This document shows, piece after piece, positions 1-10,657 of a stretch of DNA of 64,000 bases (positions are counted from its first letter, which is position 1; each line of letters opens with the position of its first letter). The notes beneath the pieces were generated by a model, which searched no databases, was not told the DNA's origin, and was given only the letters and a program-made list of their open reading frames with translations. The translations under genes and the position numbers were made by a program. The stretch is from Heliomicrobium gestii. GTDB lineage: Bacteria; Bacillota; Desulfitobacteriia; Heliobacteriales; Heliobacteriaceae. The DNA is taken from contig NZ_WXEX01000015.1 of assembly GCF_009877435.1 (NCBI RefSeq), forward strand, positions 1-64,000, written 5' to 3'.

Positions 1-322
1 TGATTCGCTTACTTCCGTTTTTTCATTTTTGATTCAACGGTTTGTTGCGAACGAATGATATCTTATCACATCGCCGCGGACTCGTCAACAAGAATCTTTT
101 TCGTTTCTTGCCGATTTTTCGGGCTCATCAGCGGCACTTGAGAATAATACCACACTCAAATGAAACGATCAAGGACTAAATTTATCCAAGACCGTGGCAC
201 TCTCTCGCCCTTGTTTTGATTGTTCCCATTTTCAATAAATACTTTTCCTTCATCGGGCATTTTTGCTTCAATATTTTCGCCCGACAGTCAATCAGACGTT
301 TTTTCGTACGGTTAGGTAAAAA
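1..322. other. Intergenic, no gene recognised
   Basis: This stretch lies 3' of the GGDEF response regulator and is AT-richer than its surroundings. I see no convincing coding frame, RNA gene or U-tract terminator in it. A short inverted repeat (TCGGGC near 255 with GCCCGA near 281) has a large loop and no T-run, so I do not call it a terminator. Confidence 0.5.
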
Positions 323-1297
323 TCAGCGATGTCGATGAATGTCCGCCATCTCGACCGTCCGGTTGCGTCCCTGCCGCTTCGCCTCATAGAGCGCTTCATC
401 GGCAAAACCGATCAGTGTTTTTATTTCGCTGCCTGGCGCCGGGTAAGCCGTAGCGACACCTACGCTGATTGTCACTCGGCCAAGAACCGACTCACGATGT
501 TCGATTTCGGCTTCCGATACAACCTTGCGAATCGCCTCGGCCACATTGAGGGCACCTTCCTGTGAGGTGTCCGGCAAGATGACGGCAAACTCTTCCCCGC
601 CGTAACGGCAGACAAGATCGCTGGAACGGCGAACCACGTCAGGCACGAGCCTGGCGATGCTTTTCAGGCAATCATCGCCCTGGATGTGACCGTATGTATC
701 GTTATAGGGCTTAAACCAGTCAATATCAAAGAGGACAAGCGAGATGGGGATGCCGTTCCGGATCGCTCGCTTCCATTCCGCCGTCAAGTACTCATCAAAA
801 CGGCGCCGGTTCGCCAAACCGGTCAAGCCATCCAGGGAGGAGAGGTTTTTTAGCTTGCGCACCGCTTCCTCCAATTCAACGGTGACTCGCAGCAACTCTT
901 CTTCCCGCGCCTTCCGTCGATCCATTTCTGTTTTCAACGTGAGGGCCGAACGAATGCGAGCGAGCAGTTCCAGCTTTTTGACGGGTTTGGTGATGTAGTC
1001 CATCGCGCCAGCGGCAAAGGCCCGTTCTAAATCCACCATGTTCGTCAACGCCGTCACCATGATGACGGGAATATCGCGCCACGCCTCGTCTAACTTTATC
1101 TGCTGGCACAGTTCGATTCCGTCCGTTTCCGGCATGATTACATCCATCAGGATGAGGTCTACGGCTGGTCCCTTTTCAAGCAAGGCTAGCGCTTCTCCCG
1201 CCGCTGCGCTCGAGTATGTTTCATAACCGGCAGCGGCCAGCACCGTCTCAAGATAAATCCGAATGTCCTCTGCGTCATCGATGATCAAAATTCCCAT
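323..1297 (-). CDS. Response regulator with GGDEF diguanylate cyclase domain
   Basis: The 324-residue protein has an N-terminal receiver domain (about 1-120; acidic pair D7/D8, phospho-acceptor D52, conserved Lys near 105), a coiled linker (about 122-155) and a C-terminal GGDEF domain. The active-site loop reads GGEEF at 233-237, and an RxxD inhibitory-site motif (RSSD, 224-227) lies five residues before it. It is therefore expected to make cyclic di-GMP when phosphorylated and to be product-inhibited. It sits directly downstream of the hybrid kinase and HPt genes on the same strand, which suggests it is an output of that phosphorelay. Domain calls are seen in the sequence; the partnership is inferred from position. 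Confidence 0.9.
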   Translation of the reverse strand: MGILIIDDAEDIRIYLETVLAAAGYETYSSAAAGEALALLEKGPAVDLILMDVIMPETDGIELCQQIKLDEAWRDIPVIMVTALTNMVDLERAFAAGAMDYITKPVKKLELLARIRSALTLKTEMDRRKAREEELLRVTVELEEAVRKLKNLSSLDGLTGLANRRRFDEYLTAEWKRAIRNGIPISLVLFDIDWFKPYNDTYGHIQGDDCLKSIARLVPDVVRRSSDLVCRYGGEEFAVILPDTSQEGALNVAEAIRKVVSEAEIEHRESVLGRVTISVGVATAYPAPGSEIKTLIGFADEALYEAKRQGRNRTVEMADIHRHR

Positions 1298-1333
1298 TGC
1301 GCCTTCCCCCCACCGCGTCGGCTAGAATCACAG

Positions 1334-4120
1334 CTACGCGCCTACGTTGGCCTTATCATTGCCGTTACGAGACCCTGTTCCTGTATCTTTGCCTCGCTCC
1401 AGTTTGCCGCAGAAACGGTGAAGCGCGTCCAGGAGGATCTTCTTCTTGATCGGCTTGGTTAAATGGTCATCACAGCCAGCCTCCAGGCTGCGTTCCATAT
1501 CTTCCTTCATCGCATTGGCCGTGAGTGCGATAATGGGCGTTTTCGGATGTCCTCGCTGCTGCTCCCATCGCCGGATCTTTTGGGTAGCAGTGATGCCATC
1601 CATCACCGGCATTTGAATATCCATCAACACCATGTCATATTGGCCTTTTGAGAACATTTCAACCGCTCTCTGGCCGTTTTCAGCCATATCGATCAGCACC
1701 GGCTCTTTTTTGAGATAGGTGCGAATCAAGAGACTGTTGTCTTCGGCGTCTTCCACCAAGAGGATGCGCACCGCAAGCGGTGTCGCGAGATTGGCGCTCT
1801 CCTGTCTCGCTTCCCGCTTATCCGGGCGTGTTTCCAGAACAGCCAACACCGTCTTGAGCAGATCGTTCCGTTTTACCGGTTTGACCAGGTAGGCGGCTAA
1901 GCCCAACTGTTTCACTCGTTGGGCATCGTCAATCCGGTTGTCCGATGTGACCATCAAGACAGTCGCCTCGCGGAGTTCCGGTTCGGCCTGAATGGTCTCG
2001 GCAACCTGAAAACCATCCATCTCCGGCATCCGGCAGTCCAGCAGGACCAGTTCATAGGGTTCTCCCTGCGCCCTGGCTCGTTTCATCTCTTCGATACCTT
2101 CTGCGCCCCCCGGTGTATCCACCGGCATCCCCCCCCAAGACTTAACCGTTTCACGCAGGATAATGCGGTTTGTCTCGTTGTCGTCGATGATCAAGGCCTT
2201 GATCCCTCGCAAGGATTCGATGGGCTGCAGGCTGTTCTCTCCATCCGGATCGCAGGGAGCGAAACAGACGGTAAAGTAAAAGGTGCTCCCTTTCCCCAGT
2301 TCGCTGTCCACCCAAATCCGACCGTTCATCATCTCCACGAGATGGCGGGAGATCGTCAGGCCAAGACCCGTGCCGCCGTAGCGGCGCGTGGTCGATGAAT
2401 CGGCCTGGCTGAACCGCTCAAAGATCACACCGATTTTATCAGGGGCGATGCCGATCCCCGTATCGGACACGGAAAATAGAACCGCTCCCGTCTGGTCAGG
2501 CCGCGAGAGATCGCGCTCAACACGGAGCACGATCTCACCCCGTTCCGTAAACTTCACGGCATTGCCTAACAGGTTGATCAGAATCTGCTGGAGACGCTCC
2601 GAATCACCGCAAACCTGGGCCGGCGCGTCAGGCGAGATGTGACAGACCAATTCAAGACTTTTTTTATGGGCGCGCACAGCCATCATCTCAGCCGTTCTTT
2701 CCACTAACTCACCCAGGTGAAAGACCGAGGACTCCAGTTCGAGACGACCGCTTTCCACCTTCGACAGATCGAGAATGTCATTGATCAGGTAGAGCAGCGT
2801 GTCGCCGGCGCCATGGCAGATGCGGACATATTCCGCCTGTTCCGGTGTCAACTGGGTTTCGCCGAGCAATTCCGTCATACCGAGGATGGCGTTCATGGGC
2901 GTCCGGATCTCGTGACTCATGTTGGCCAAAAAGTCCGATTTGGCCTCATTGGCGCGCCGCAGTTCCCGCACGTGATCATCGATCGTTTCGGCCATCCGGT
3001 TGAAGGTTTGACTTAATTCCGTAAGCTCAACAGGCACATTGGGGCTGTCGGGCAAATCTATGCGGTAGCTGTAGTCTTTACGCTGCATATGCCTTGAGCC
3101 TTCGATCAGGTTATCGATGGGTTTGCGAATCCGGTTAGAGACTGCGACGGTCAGAGGAACCGACAGCACAAGCAGGATCAGGGAAACGCCCATCATGGTA
3201 GCCATCTGCCGGTAATAGGGCGCCATCGCCTCCGTCTCTGACACTTCTCCGATGATCACCCAGTTCTGCTGTCGCATCTGCTGGAAAGCGCCAAGGACCT
3301 TTTTTCCCTGGTAGTTGGGGTAGACGGCTGTGCCCGGTTTTCCCTTCAACGCCTGTTGAAAAGCGGGACTGTCCACCTTGACCTGCAACGGGGCGGTTCC
3401 GTCGATGACTCCCCGTTTGACGAGGTCCGAGGCAAACCGCGATTGCGTGATCATCAGGCCATTCGCGTTGACCAGATAGGTCTCGCCGGTTTCTCCGGGG
3501 CGGTAACGGCTCATGACCGCCTCAATGGTGGCCAAGTTGACCGATGTGAAGATGATCCCCCGAAATTGACCATTGAAGCCGTAAACGGGTGAAGAAATCA
3601 TGACCAGCGGTCGGCCCGTATTGCGTCCGATGATGACGTCGGTTACATAGTCTTTGCCGTTGACGCCCTGTTGATAGTAATCGCGATCAGACAAGTTGAT
3701 CTGGCCTACCCGTCCCGCCGTATCAACTTCATTGATCCCTTCGCGATTGACAAAGGTCAGGTTTGTGAAATGCTTGTGCTGGTCCAAAAAGCTCCGAAAG
3801 AGGTCATCCATCTCCCGGTTGTCTCCATTGCGGACCGCCTTGATCTCGGCCAAGGTGCGCACATCATCGCGACAGTTATCAAACCATTCATCAATGGCGT
3901 TGCGTTGGATTGTGATGGCCTGTTCCAACTGCTCAAATTTTTCCCGCTGAATATGTTCAATTTCTGAAACGAGGAAGTTAACCGTCAGCACGACGGTAGG
4001 CACGATGATAAGCAGTATCCCCCACCAGTTTAACTGCGCTTTCAGCGTGCGCAAGCGGAAAAAAGTGCCCCTTTGCGCGTCGTCCTCACTCCGATTGATT
4101 GGCTTGGTAGCCACTGCCAC
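1334..4120 (-). CDS. Hybrid sensor histidine kinase with extracellular Cache domain and two receivers
   Basis: This 928-residue membrane kinase has TM1 (about 33-50), an extracellular dCache-like sensor region (about 55-300), TM2 (about 308-328), HAMP (about 329-382), a HisKA dimerisation helix with phospho-His H403 in SHEIRTPMN, and an HATPase_c domain with its N and G boxes. Two consecutive receiver domains follow, each with a DxxMPxMDG-type phosphorylation loop ([11 protein letters not shown] and [11 protein letters not shown]). This layout is typical of BarA/TorS-like multistep phosphorelays. A GTG start fits the upstream purine-rich stretch. The separate HPt protein lies immediately upstream and the GGDEF regulator downstream, so a His-Asp-His-Asp relay is likely. 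The ligand is unknown. Confidence 0.93.
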   Translation of the reverse strand: MAVATKPINRSEDDAQRGTFFRLRTLKAQLNWWGILLIIVPTVVLTVNFLVSEIEHIQREKFEQLEQAITIQRNAIDEWFDNCRDDVRTLAEIKAVRNGDNREMDDLFRSFLDQHKHFTNLTFVNREGINEVDTAGRVGQINLSDRDYYQQGVNGKDYVTDVIIGRNTGRPLVMISSPVYGFNGQFRGIIFTSVNLATIEAVMSRYRPGETGETYLVNANGLMITQSRFASDLVKRGVIDGTAPLQVKVDSPAFQQALKGKPGTAVYPNYQGKKVLGAFQQMRQQNWVIIGEVSETEAMAPYYRQMATMMGVSLILLVLSVPLTVAVSNRIRKPIDNLIEGSRHMQRKDYSYRIDLPDSPNVPVELTELSQTFNRMAETIDDHVRELRRANEAKSDFLANMSHEIRTPMNAILGMTELLGETQLTPEQAEYVRICHGAGDTLLYLINDILDLSKVESGRLELESSVFHLGELVERTAEMMAVRAHKKSLELVCHISPDAPAQVCGDSERLQQILINLLGNAVKFTERGEIVLRVERDLSRPDQTGAVLFSVSDTGIGIAPDKIGVIFERFSQADSSTTRRYGGTGLGLTISRHLVEMMNGRIWVDSELGKGSTFYFTVCFAPCDPDGENSLQPIESLRGIKALIIDDNETNRIILRETVKSWGGMPVDTPGGAEGIEEMKRARAQGEPYELVLLDCRMPEMDGFQVAETIQAEPELREATVLMVTSDNRIDDAQRVKQLGLAAYLVKPVKRNDLLKTVLAVLETRPDKREARQESANLATPLAVRILLVEDAEDNSLLIRTYLKKEPVLIDMAENGQRAVEMFSKGQYDMVLMDIQMPVMDGITATQKIRRWEQQRGHPKTPIIALTANAMKEDMERSLEAGCDDHLTKPIKKKILLDALHRFCGKLERGKDTGTGSRNGNDKANVGA

Positions 4121-4149
4121 TCCCTCTTCCGCTCCTCGATTCGGCGTTG

Positions 4150-4548
4150 CTAGGGTTCCTCACTGGGGAAACCGCTGTCCCGAATCGACTGGAGACAGGC
4201 ATATACTTGTTCACACTCTTGTTCCAGGGCCGCTAGAAGTGCTGAAACGCCGGCTAGTTCTCCCATTCTGGCAAACTGTTCAATCTGATAACTTACGTCC
4301 GCCGCTTTGTGGGCGCCTAACATGGCGCTGCTCGATTTGATGCTATGGGAGGCCAGACGAACCTCTCCGGGCAGGTCGCTCGCCAGCGCTTCGGCGAGGG
4401 CCTTGACTTTTCGCGGAGTTTCCTGAAGATAAATCTCGACGAGGCGAGAAAAAAGCTCTCTGCTTTCTAAAGGATCCAAATCCTCCAACAGTGAAGCCAA
4501 TGACTCTTTATCGATAACGGCGTCACAAAAAGATGTGTCCGTCAACAT
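4150..4548 (-). CDS. HPt domain phosphotransfer protein
   Basis: The 132-residue protein is essentially a single HPt four-helix bundle. The phosphorylatable histidine is H68 in the motif ASHSIKSSS, followed by the conserved small-residue stretch AMLGA. It would shuttle phosphate from the hybrid kinase receiver to a downstream receiver, probably that of the GGDEF regulator two genes away. The gene is about 30 bp upstream of the hybrid kinase on the same strand, so the three probably form one operon. The N-terminal 20 residues match nothing I recognise. Confidence 0.88.
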   Translation of the reverse strand: MLTDTSFCDAVIDKESLASLLEDLDPLESRELFSRLVEIYLQETPRKVKALAEALASDLPGEVRLASHSIKSSSAMLGAHKAADVSYQIEQFARMGELAGVSALLAALEQECEQVYACLQSIRDSGFPSEEP

Positions 4549-4767
4549 GCGCTCTCCTCCCCCGCCGCTGTACCTTCCCCCTGCATTGTGAAAATCGGAC
4601 AGCTTGATCCGTTCATATCTCAGAACCGTCTTACAGAGTACGTACAGACTAAGCTCGTAAAATTCCCTTATACCACCAATGTTTTATCCTGTTTCTGACG
4701 TTATAAAATTCTTTCCAAACGTACAGAATCCTGCCACTATCGTCTGCTTTGTTGAGAAATATGTAAC

Positions 4768-4805
4768 AAAAAAGCGGCCATCGCTTTCTTGCTTCTGACC
4801 GCTTT
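4768..4805 (-). terminator. Rho-independent terminator after pepF
   Basis: On the minus strand a 9-bp stem (AAAGCGGTC with GGCCGCTTT, one G-U pair) is followed by a run of six or more T. It begins about 40 bp beyond the pepF stop codon, so pepF transcription should end before the HPt gene. Confidence 0.8.
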
Positions 4806-4845
4806 CGCTGTGATATGTCTTTGTGGTTTCTGTTGCCCCGATCGC

Positions 4846-6660
4846 TCACCCAGCCTCGGCGGCCAACTTCTCCATCTCGTCGAGCAGTTCCCGGAAGACG
4901 GCCAAAGCCTTTTCGATCGGCTCGGCGGTCCCCATGTCCACGCCGGCCCGCTTTAACAGTTCCAAGGGGTAGTCGGAACCGCCGCTCTTAAGGAAGGTCA
5001 GATAGCGTTCGACAGCTGGCTGCCCCTCGGCGAGGATTTGAGCGGAGAGCGCCGTGGCGGCGGAAAAGCCGGTGGCGTACTTGTAGACGTAGAAGTTATT
5101 GTAGAAATGAGGAATGCGCGCCCATTCGATGTCAATGTCGTCATCGACGATGATGTCCGGCCCGTAGTAATCGACGTTGAGCCGGTGGTAGATCTGCTTC
5201 AGTTCCTGAAGGGTGAGCGCTTCGGCTGCCTCAATTTTGGCGTGAACGAGTTTTTCAAACTCAGCGAACATGGTCTGCCGGTACACAGTGCCCCGGAACT
5301 GCTCGAGGTAGTGGTTGAGCAGGAAGAGACGCCGTCCCCGATCATGTTCTTTTTCCAGCAGGTGGCGGATCAGCAGCGTCTCGTTGACGGTGGAGGCCAC
5401 TTCGGCGACGAATATCGTGTAGGCCGAGTAGACGTAGGGCTGTTCCTTGTGGGAATAGTAGGAGTGCATGGCATGGCCCATCTCATGGGCCAAGGTGAAG
5501 ACGTCATCGAGACGGTCCTGGTAGTTGAGCAACACATAGGGGTGGGTGCCGTAGGGTCCCCAGGAGTAGGCTCCGCTCGTCTTGCCCTTGTTTTCATAGA
5601 CATCGATCCAGCCGGTCTTGAAGGACTCATCGAGGACACGGCCATACTCGGCGCCTAAAGGCTCCAGACCCCGCTTGACCATCTCCAGCGCTTCATTGTA
5701 AGAGACCTTCCAGTCCACCTCTGCCACCATGGGCACATAGAGGTCATACATGTGCAGTTGGTCGACGCCGAGGAGCTTCTTGCGCAGGCGCACATAGCGG
5801 TGCATGGCGTCATTGTGGGCGCGCACGGTCCCGATCAGCTTGTCGTAGACCTCTTTCGGCACATTGTCGCCAAAGAGCGCCGCTTCCAGGGCCGAGGGAT
5901 AGTGGCGAACACGGGAGAAGAAGACATCCCGCTTGATGGCCGAACTGAAAGTGGTCGCCAGGGTGTTCTCCAGTTTTTTATAGGTTCCATAGAGACCGTG
6001 GAAGGTCTCTTTGCGGACACGCCGGTCTTTGCTCTCCATCAATTGGCCGTAGCGACCATGGGTGATCTCCACGGGCTTGCCTTCTTCGTCACGGACGGTG
6101 GGGAACGTCAGGTCGGCGTTGTTGAGCATGGTGAAGATCTGCCCCGGCGATTGGCCCAGTTCGCTCGCCTGGGCGAGGATCGCCTCCTCATCGGCCGTCA
6201 GGACATGGGGCTTCTGCCGCTTCAAGTCTTCGAGGAGGAAGCGGTACAGGTCTAGGCCCCGCTCTTCCTGCTGAAAGCGCCGGAGCGTCTCATCGGGAAT
6301 GGCCAGGATCTCCGGCGTGAGGAAGGCGGTCGCGCCGGCGGCGCGCGCGTTGAGGGCGACGGCCCGGTCGGTCAAGGCCTGGTAGGTGGGACTGGCGTTA
6401 TCTTCATCGCGGCGCATACGGGCATAGGTGAAGATCTTCTCCAATATTTTCCCGAGTTCATCCTGAAGCTGCAAGGACGTCAGGAGATGGGCGCTCTTCT
6501 CCTGGAGCTTGCCTTTCAAGGCGGTGATCTTTTCCAGCAATGCCGGCACAGCCTGAACATCCTTTTCCCAGGCGTCGTCGCCGGGGTAGATGTCTTCCAA
6601 CTTCCACTTAAATTCAGAAGCGATGTCCGGGCGCTTGGGCAGCGCCTTTTCTTTTTCCAT
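4846..6660 (-). CDS. pepF: Oligoendopeptidase F (M3 family zinc metallopeptidase)
   Basis: The 604-residue protein has the usual length for PepF. The zinc motif HEMGHAMHSY lies at about residues 391-400, and the downstream glutamate ligand is in EVASTVNE about 25 residues later. PepF is a cytosolic thimet-type peptidase that cuts oligopeptides of about 7-17 residues and helps recycle peptides. The start ATG follows a GGAGAG ribosome site. The gene is monocistronic as far as can be seen: the chemotaxis receptor upstream ends 75 bp away and a terminator follows. Confidence 0.95.
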   Translation of the reverse strand: MEKEKALPKRPDIASEFKWKLEDIYPGDDAWEKDVQAVPALLEKITALKGKLQEKSAHLLTSLQLQDELGKILEKIFTYARMRRDEDNASPTYQALTDRAVALNARAAGATAFLTPEILAIPDETLRRFQQEERGLDLYRFLLEDLKRQKPHVLTADEEAILAQASELGQSPGQIFTMLNNADLTFPTVRDEEGKPVEITHGRYGQLMESKDRRVRKETFHGLYGTYKKLENTLATTFSSAIKRDVFFSRVRHYPSALEAALFGDNVPKEVYDKLIGTVRAHNDAMHRYVRLRKKLLGVDQLHMYDLYVPMVAEVDWKVSYNEALEMVKRGLEPLGAEYGRVLDESFKTGWIDVYENKGKTSGAYSWGPYGTHPYVLLNYQDRLDDVFTLAHEMGHAMHSYYSHKEQPYVYSAYTIFVAEVASTVNETLLIRHLLEKEHDRGRRLFLLNHYLEQFRGTVYRQTMFAEFEKLVHAKIEAAEALTLQELKQIYHRLNVDYYGPDIIVDDDIDIEWARIPHFYNNFYVYKYATGFSAATALSAQILAEGQPAVERYLTFLKSGGSDYPLELLKRAGVDMGTAEPIEKALAVFRELLDEMEKLAAEAG

Positions 6661-6734
6661 GGATCGTCTCTCCTCTACTTGGAAGGTCCAGTATATTATA
6701 GCGTTTCAATCTGTCCCCTATCCGCCTACCCGAC

Positions 6735-8750
6735 CTAGGTCTTGAATTTTCGAACGGTATGGCTCAACTGGGTGGCCATGGCGCTGATCTGTTCGCTGGC
6801 GGCCGTTAGATTTTCCATCGTCGCCGCCGCCTCCTCGCTGGAGGCGGCCATCTGGGTGGCGATCTCCGCTGTCCGTTCGATCACATTGGCCACATGGTTG
6901 ATCAACTGCAGGATTTTATCGGAACTGGTGACTTCCTCGTTGGTGATTTCGACGATGCGGTCGACTTCCTTGCCTGACAATTCGACGGCCTGCAGGATCT
7001 GTTCCAGCACTTCACCCGAATGTCCCACAGAGGATACACCCCGCTGCACGTCGTCCCGACTTCGCCGGGTCGCCTCAACAGCTTCCGCCGTGCGGGTCTG
7101 AACTTTTTCCAGGATCGCCGACACCTCAGCCGCCCCCTGAGTCGACTGTTCGGCCAGCTTGCGCACCTCTTCGGCGACGACGGCGAATCCCCTGCCGTGT
7201 TCGCCCGCCCGGGCCGCTTCGATGGCCGCGTTCAAGGCCAAGAGATTGGTCTGCGTGGCGATGGCGGTGATCGTTTCGGTGATGGAGCCGATCTGCTGGG
7301 TGTATTCGTTCAAATTGGCGATAATCGTCTCGATCTCCTGGGCGCGCTGTTGAATGTTGGTCATGCCGGTCATGGTTTCATGGACGGTGGTCTTTCCCTT
7401 TTGGGCCTGGGTCAAGGTCAGTTGGGACTTATCCTTCACTACGAGGGCCGCCTCGCGGGCGATCTGAATGAGTGAAGCCAGTTCAATCAGGACCTGGGAG
7501 ACTTCGACGATGGACTGGTTGCCCAGTTCGGCGTCCTCCGCCATCTGTTCCATGTTTTTGCTCATATCGCCAATGGCGGCGTTGATTTCGGCGTTCGAGG
7601 CGGCCAGTTCCTGCGATGACGCAGCCAATTCATCGGAGGAGTTGCGCACCGCCCCCACCACCTTGGACTGGGTCTCCACCATGATATTGAAGGCTTTGGC
7701 CAGGCCGGCCATCTCATCCTTCGCCTGAATTTGCGCCCGAGCCGTCAGATTGCCGGCGGCGCCGTGGGCCATGGCGGCGCGTATCACTTTGATGGTGGCC
7801 ACGATCTGCCGGGAGCCCATCGTGGCCGCCGCGCCGGCCAGGATGACCAGAACGGCGGTGGCGCCGGCGATGAGCAACAGCATGTGGTTGAACCGACCGG
7901 CGAATTCATTCTGATCCATCGTGCTAAAGAGAAGCATCGGCAAGCCGGAGACAGATGTATAGGCGGTGATCCGCGTCGTTCCGCCGTCGCGGTGCGTCAC
8001 CATCCCGCTGCCCTCGGCAGCCTTGGCGGGAATTCGCTCCAGGCCGGTCGACTCCTTCGTGATGTCGAGCTGAAGGACTTGGGACGAATCCGGGTGGGCC
8101 AGAACCAAGCCCTGGGGATTGGTGATGTAGTTGTATCCGGTTTGACCCAACCGGGTCTCGATGATCGGCAGGGAGATCCGGTTAAACTCTACGGCCATGG
8201 CCAGGATGCCTGTCGGTTGCCCCTCATGCTCTCGATTCCAGATGGGCATCGACACGACCACGACAGGCCGCTTTGAGATGGGCGATTGGATAACCTGGGA
8301 CACAACGGATTTGCCGCCCAAGGCAGGTTGGAAAAAATCAAAGTTGCGCACGTCAGTGCCGACGCTCGACCCGCCTAAGGCGTCGGCGTAAATCGCGCCG
8401 TTTCGCCCGACGATAAAGATATTTTCGTACAGCCCCTTATCGGCGGCATAGACATCCTGCAAAAAGCGGGAAACGTCCGCTGCCGATTGAGTCGAGCCCT
8501 GATTCGCGGCATTGGCGGCTTCCACGATCATCCCTTCGCGGCTGATGATCATGCCTTTGTTTTGGCTTTCTCTGAATATCGTCTCCAGCATCCGGACCTG
8601 GTTTTGCAGATTCTCACTCAGTCGCTGCTCCTGGCTGGCGATCATCTCGGCGCGCACCTGCCAATAGACGATCGATAAGGATACGATCACGGGAATGATG
8701 GTGATCAATAGAGAAAAGACGACCATTTTCTTTAATAGACTCTTCTGCAC
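6735..8750 (-). CDS. Methyl-accepting chemotaxis protein with dCache sensor
   Basis: This is a classical transmembrane chemoreceptor: N-terminal TM (about 10-30), periplasmic-facing double Cache domain, second TM (about 290-315), HAMP, and a long cytoplasmic coiled coil. The signalling tip carries the conserved [16 protein letters not shown] stretch, followed by [15 protein letters not shown] chose the GTG at 8750 because GAGGGAGGG sits just upstream; a longer reading begins at 8768 but lacks a ribosome site. The C-terminus lacks a CheR-tethering pentapeptide. The ligand cannot be predicted beyond small molecules of the Cache type. No che genes lie nearby. Confidence 0.93.
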   Translation of the reverse strand: MQKSLLKKMVVFSLLITIIPVIVSLSIVYWQVRAEMIASQEQRLSENLQNQVRMLETIFRESQNKGMIISREGMIVEAANAANQGSTQSAADVSRFLQDVYAADKGLYENIFIVGRNGAIYADALGGSSVGTDVRNFDFFQPALGGKSVVSQVIQSPISKRPVVVVSMPIWNREHEGQPTGILAMAVEFNRISLPIIETRLGQTGYNYITNPQGLVLAHPDSSQVLQLDITKESTGLERIPAKAAEGSGMVTHRDGGTTRITAYTSVSGLPMLLFSTMDQNEFAGRFNHMLLLIAGATAVLVILAGAAATMGSRQIVATIKVIRAAMAHGAAGNLTARAQIQAKDEMAGLAKAFNIMVETQSKVVGAVRNSSDELAASSQELAASNAEINAAIGDMSKNMEQMAEDAELGNQSIVEVSQVLIELASLIQIAREAALVVKDKSQLTLTQAQKGKTTVHETMTGMTNIQQRAQEIETIIANLNEYTQQIGSITETITAIATQTNLLALNAAIEAARAGEHGRGFAVVAEEVRKLAEQSTQGAAEVSAILEKVQTRTAEAVEATRRSRDDVQRGVSSVGHSGEVLEQILQAVELSGKEVDRIVEITNEEVTSSDKILQLINHVANVIERTAEIATQMAASSEEAAATMENLTAASEQISAMATQLSHTVRKFKT

Positions 8751-8950
8751 GCCAGTGCCCTCCCTCATCGCTTATTCGAGGACAACCCATCTGATGTCGT
8801 AGTGTGGAATTTTAAAATGAGCACGTTGAAAGACGATAACGCTAAAACATGTGACGCTACGTGAGTAAGCGATACCAAAGAGTGTTCGACAACGATTACG
8901 CAATCCCTGCCAAATCGATACAAGACTGCCGGCATAACCACACATTGGGA

Positions 8951-8986
8951 TTTAAAAAATAAAATCCCCGTTGCTGCCAACGGGGA
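8951..8986 (-). terminator. Rho-independent terminator after the pyrophosphatase gene
   Basis: On the minus strand the perfect 8-bp stem TCCCCGTT/AACGGGGA with a 6-nt loop is followed by TTTTATTTTTT. It lies 17 bp beyond the stop codon of the CBS-pyrophosphatase and separates it from the chemoreceptor gene. Confidence 0.9.
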
Positions 8987-9002
8987 ACGCAGTGGAACCG
9001 GT

Positions 9003-10634
9003 TCACGTGCCGAGATAGGCTGACAAGGGCGGCACGACCTGCTTCTTGCGGGAGATGACACCGGGAAGGTAGGCGGAGTTGTCTTCAACAATGACGCCAA
9101 AGGCTTTTTCGACGGGCTCTTTTTTCTCGCCCGCCACCAGCAGCCGCGTACCTTCCTTAATGATGTCGGTCAGCATGAGCAGGGCCAGATCGAGTCCCTT
9201 TTTCTTGCGGATCGATTCCATCTCCTCCAGCAGGGTCGACTGCATGCGGCTGACACCGTCGTAATCCATCGTCTCGACTTGGCCGATGCCCAGCTTCAGG
9301 GGACCCAGGTGAAACTCCTTGAAGTCCTGGAAGATGATCTCCTCGGGCGTGCGCCCTTCTATGGAAGAGCCGGCTGTGAAGAGTTTGAGACCGAATTCAT
9401 GCAGGTCAATGCCGGCGATCTTGGCCAGCTTTTCGGCAGTCCGCCGATCGCGAGGGGTGCAGGTGGGGCTCTTGAAGAGCACCGTGTCGGAGAGAATGGC
9501 CGAGACCATCAGTCCGGCGATCTCCCGGGGCGGTTCGATATCGTTCTCATCATACATGGCGGCAATGATGGTGCTGGTGCAACCGACCGGCTCACCGCGG
9601 AAGTAGATCGGTTCTCCCGTCTGGACATCGCCGACGCGGTGATGATCGATCACTTCGAGCACCTGCGCCTGATCGAGACCGGCCACCGCCTGGCTCTTTT
9701 CATTGTGGTCGACGAGGATGACCTTCTTGCGTTGGAGCGCCAGCAGGTGGTAGCGGGAGATGACGCCGAGCAGCTTTTTCTCTTCATCGATGACAGGGTA
9801 GTTGCGGAAGCGCGTCTCCAGCATGACCTTGCGGGCGTCGTCGGCAAACTCGTCCGGTTGGAAGCAGACCATGTCCTGGCGCATGATCGTGCCGACGGGC
9901 GCGCTGAGGCCCAAGAGACGGGCGGCGTTGAAGGTGTCATAGGGAACGGTGAGCACGGGAATGCCTTTGTTGCGGGCCGCCTTTTCCACCCGTTCGGTGA
10001 TGCTGAGGCCGCCGGTGACGATCAGGCATCCGGCGCCGGCCTCAATGGCGGCCAACTGCGCATTTTCCCGGTCGCCGGTGACGACTGTGTCGCCTTCGCC
10101 GATACGCTGGACCATCGTTTCCACATGCATGGCGCCGATGATCGCCTTGCCGCGCAGCTTCGTCTCCAAAGGCGCCGGAACGAGGAAGCGGCCGCCCATG
10201 GTGCGCAGGATCCCACCCAGGGTGAGCCCCATCCGCTCGAGGTCCTTCAGTTCGTCCAGGTTCAGGTAGCGTTGCGCGATGTCGCCGAGGGTGATGATGC
10301 CAAGGAGCCGGTTGCGGTCATCGACGACGGGCAGGGACTTGAGGTTTTTGTCGCGGGCCAGGATGCCCACCTCACGGATGGGCGTGTCGGGCGAGATGGC
10401 CACCGGCGCCTGTCCGCCAAGCATGTCAGAAACGCGGGAACGCACATCGCAGATGAGACGCGGCGGCTGGACATTGAAGTGAGAGAGGACGAATTCCGTT
10501 TCCGGTTTGAGATTGCCGCACCGGGCGGCTATGTACTCGCGGCCTGTCAGCTTTTCCTTGAGATAGGCGTAACTGATGGCCGAACAGATGGAGTCCGTAT
10601 CGGGGCTGCGATGACCGATGACGATGACACCCAT
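9003..10634 (-). CDS. ppaC: Manganese-dependent inorganic pyrophosphatase with CBS and DRTGG domains
   Basis: The 543-residue protein is a family II (DHH) pyrophosphatase. The N-terminus has the metal motif GHRSPDTDS (about 7-15), and the DHH signature DHHRVGD lies after the inserted regulatory module. The insert (about residues 65-310) holds two CBS repeats flanking a DRTGG domain. In characterised CBS-PPases such inserts bind AMP, ADP or diadenosine polyphosphates and control activity. The DHHA2 domain forms the C-terminus. The gene is 23 bp downstream of a cation-diffusion-facilitator gene. As family II enzymes need Mn2+ or Co2+, the pairing may be functional, but that is inference. Confidence 0.95.
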   Translation of the reverse strand: MGVIVIGHRSPDTDSICSAISYAYLKEKLTGREYIAARCGNLKPETEFVLSHFNVQPPRLICDVRSRVSDMLGGQAPVAISPDTPIREVGILARDKNLKSLPVVDDRNRLLGIITLGDIAQRYLNLDELKDLERMGLTLGGILRTMGGRFLVPAPLETKLRGKAIIGAMHVETMVQRIGEGDTVVTGDRENAQLAAIEAGAGCLIVTGGLSITERVEKAARNKGIPVLTVPYDTFNAARLLGLSAPVGTIMRQDMVCFQPDEFADDARKVMLETRFRNYPVIDEEKKLLGVISRYHLLALQRKKVILVDHNEKSQAVAGLDQAQVLEVIDHHRVGDVQTGEPIYFRGEPVGCTSTIIAAMYDENDIEPPREIAGLMVSAILSDTVLFKSPTCTPRDRRTAEKLAKIAGIDLHEFGLKLFTAGSSIEGRTPEEIIFQDFKEFHLGPLKLGIGQVETMDYDGVSRMQSTLLEEMESIRKKKGLDLALLMLTDIIKEGTRLLVAGEKKEPVEKAFGVIVEDNSAYLPGVISRKKQVVPPLSAYLGT

Positions 10635-10657
10635 GGTTCCAAAGGTTCCCCCTGTCG

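Noticed and set aside
4649-4849. 66-codon minus-strand frame after pepF
   Set aside because: It overlaps the pepF stop and runs through the pepF terminator hairpin; no ribosome site or recognisable domain.
8765-9100. 111-codon minus-strand frame between the chemoreceptor and pyrophosphatase genes
   Set aside because: It runs through the pyrophosphatase terminator and the end of that gene in another frame; no coding features.
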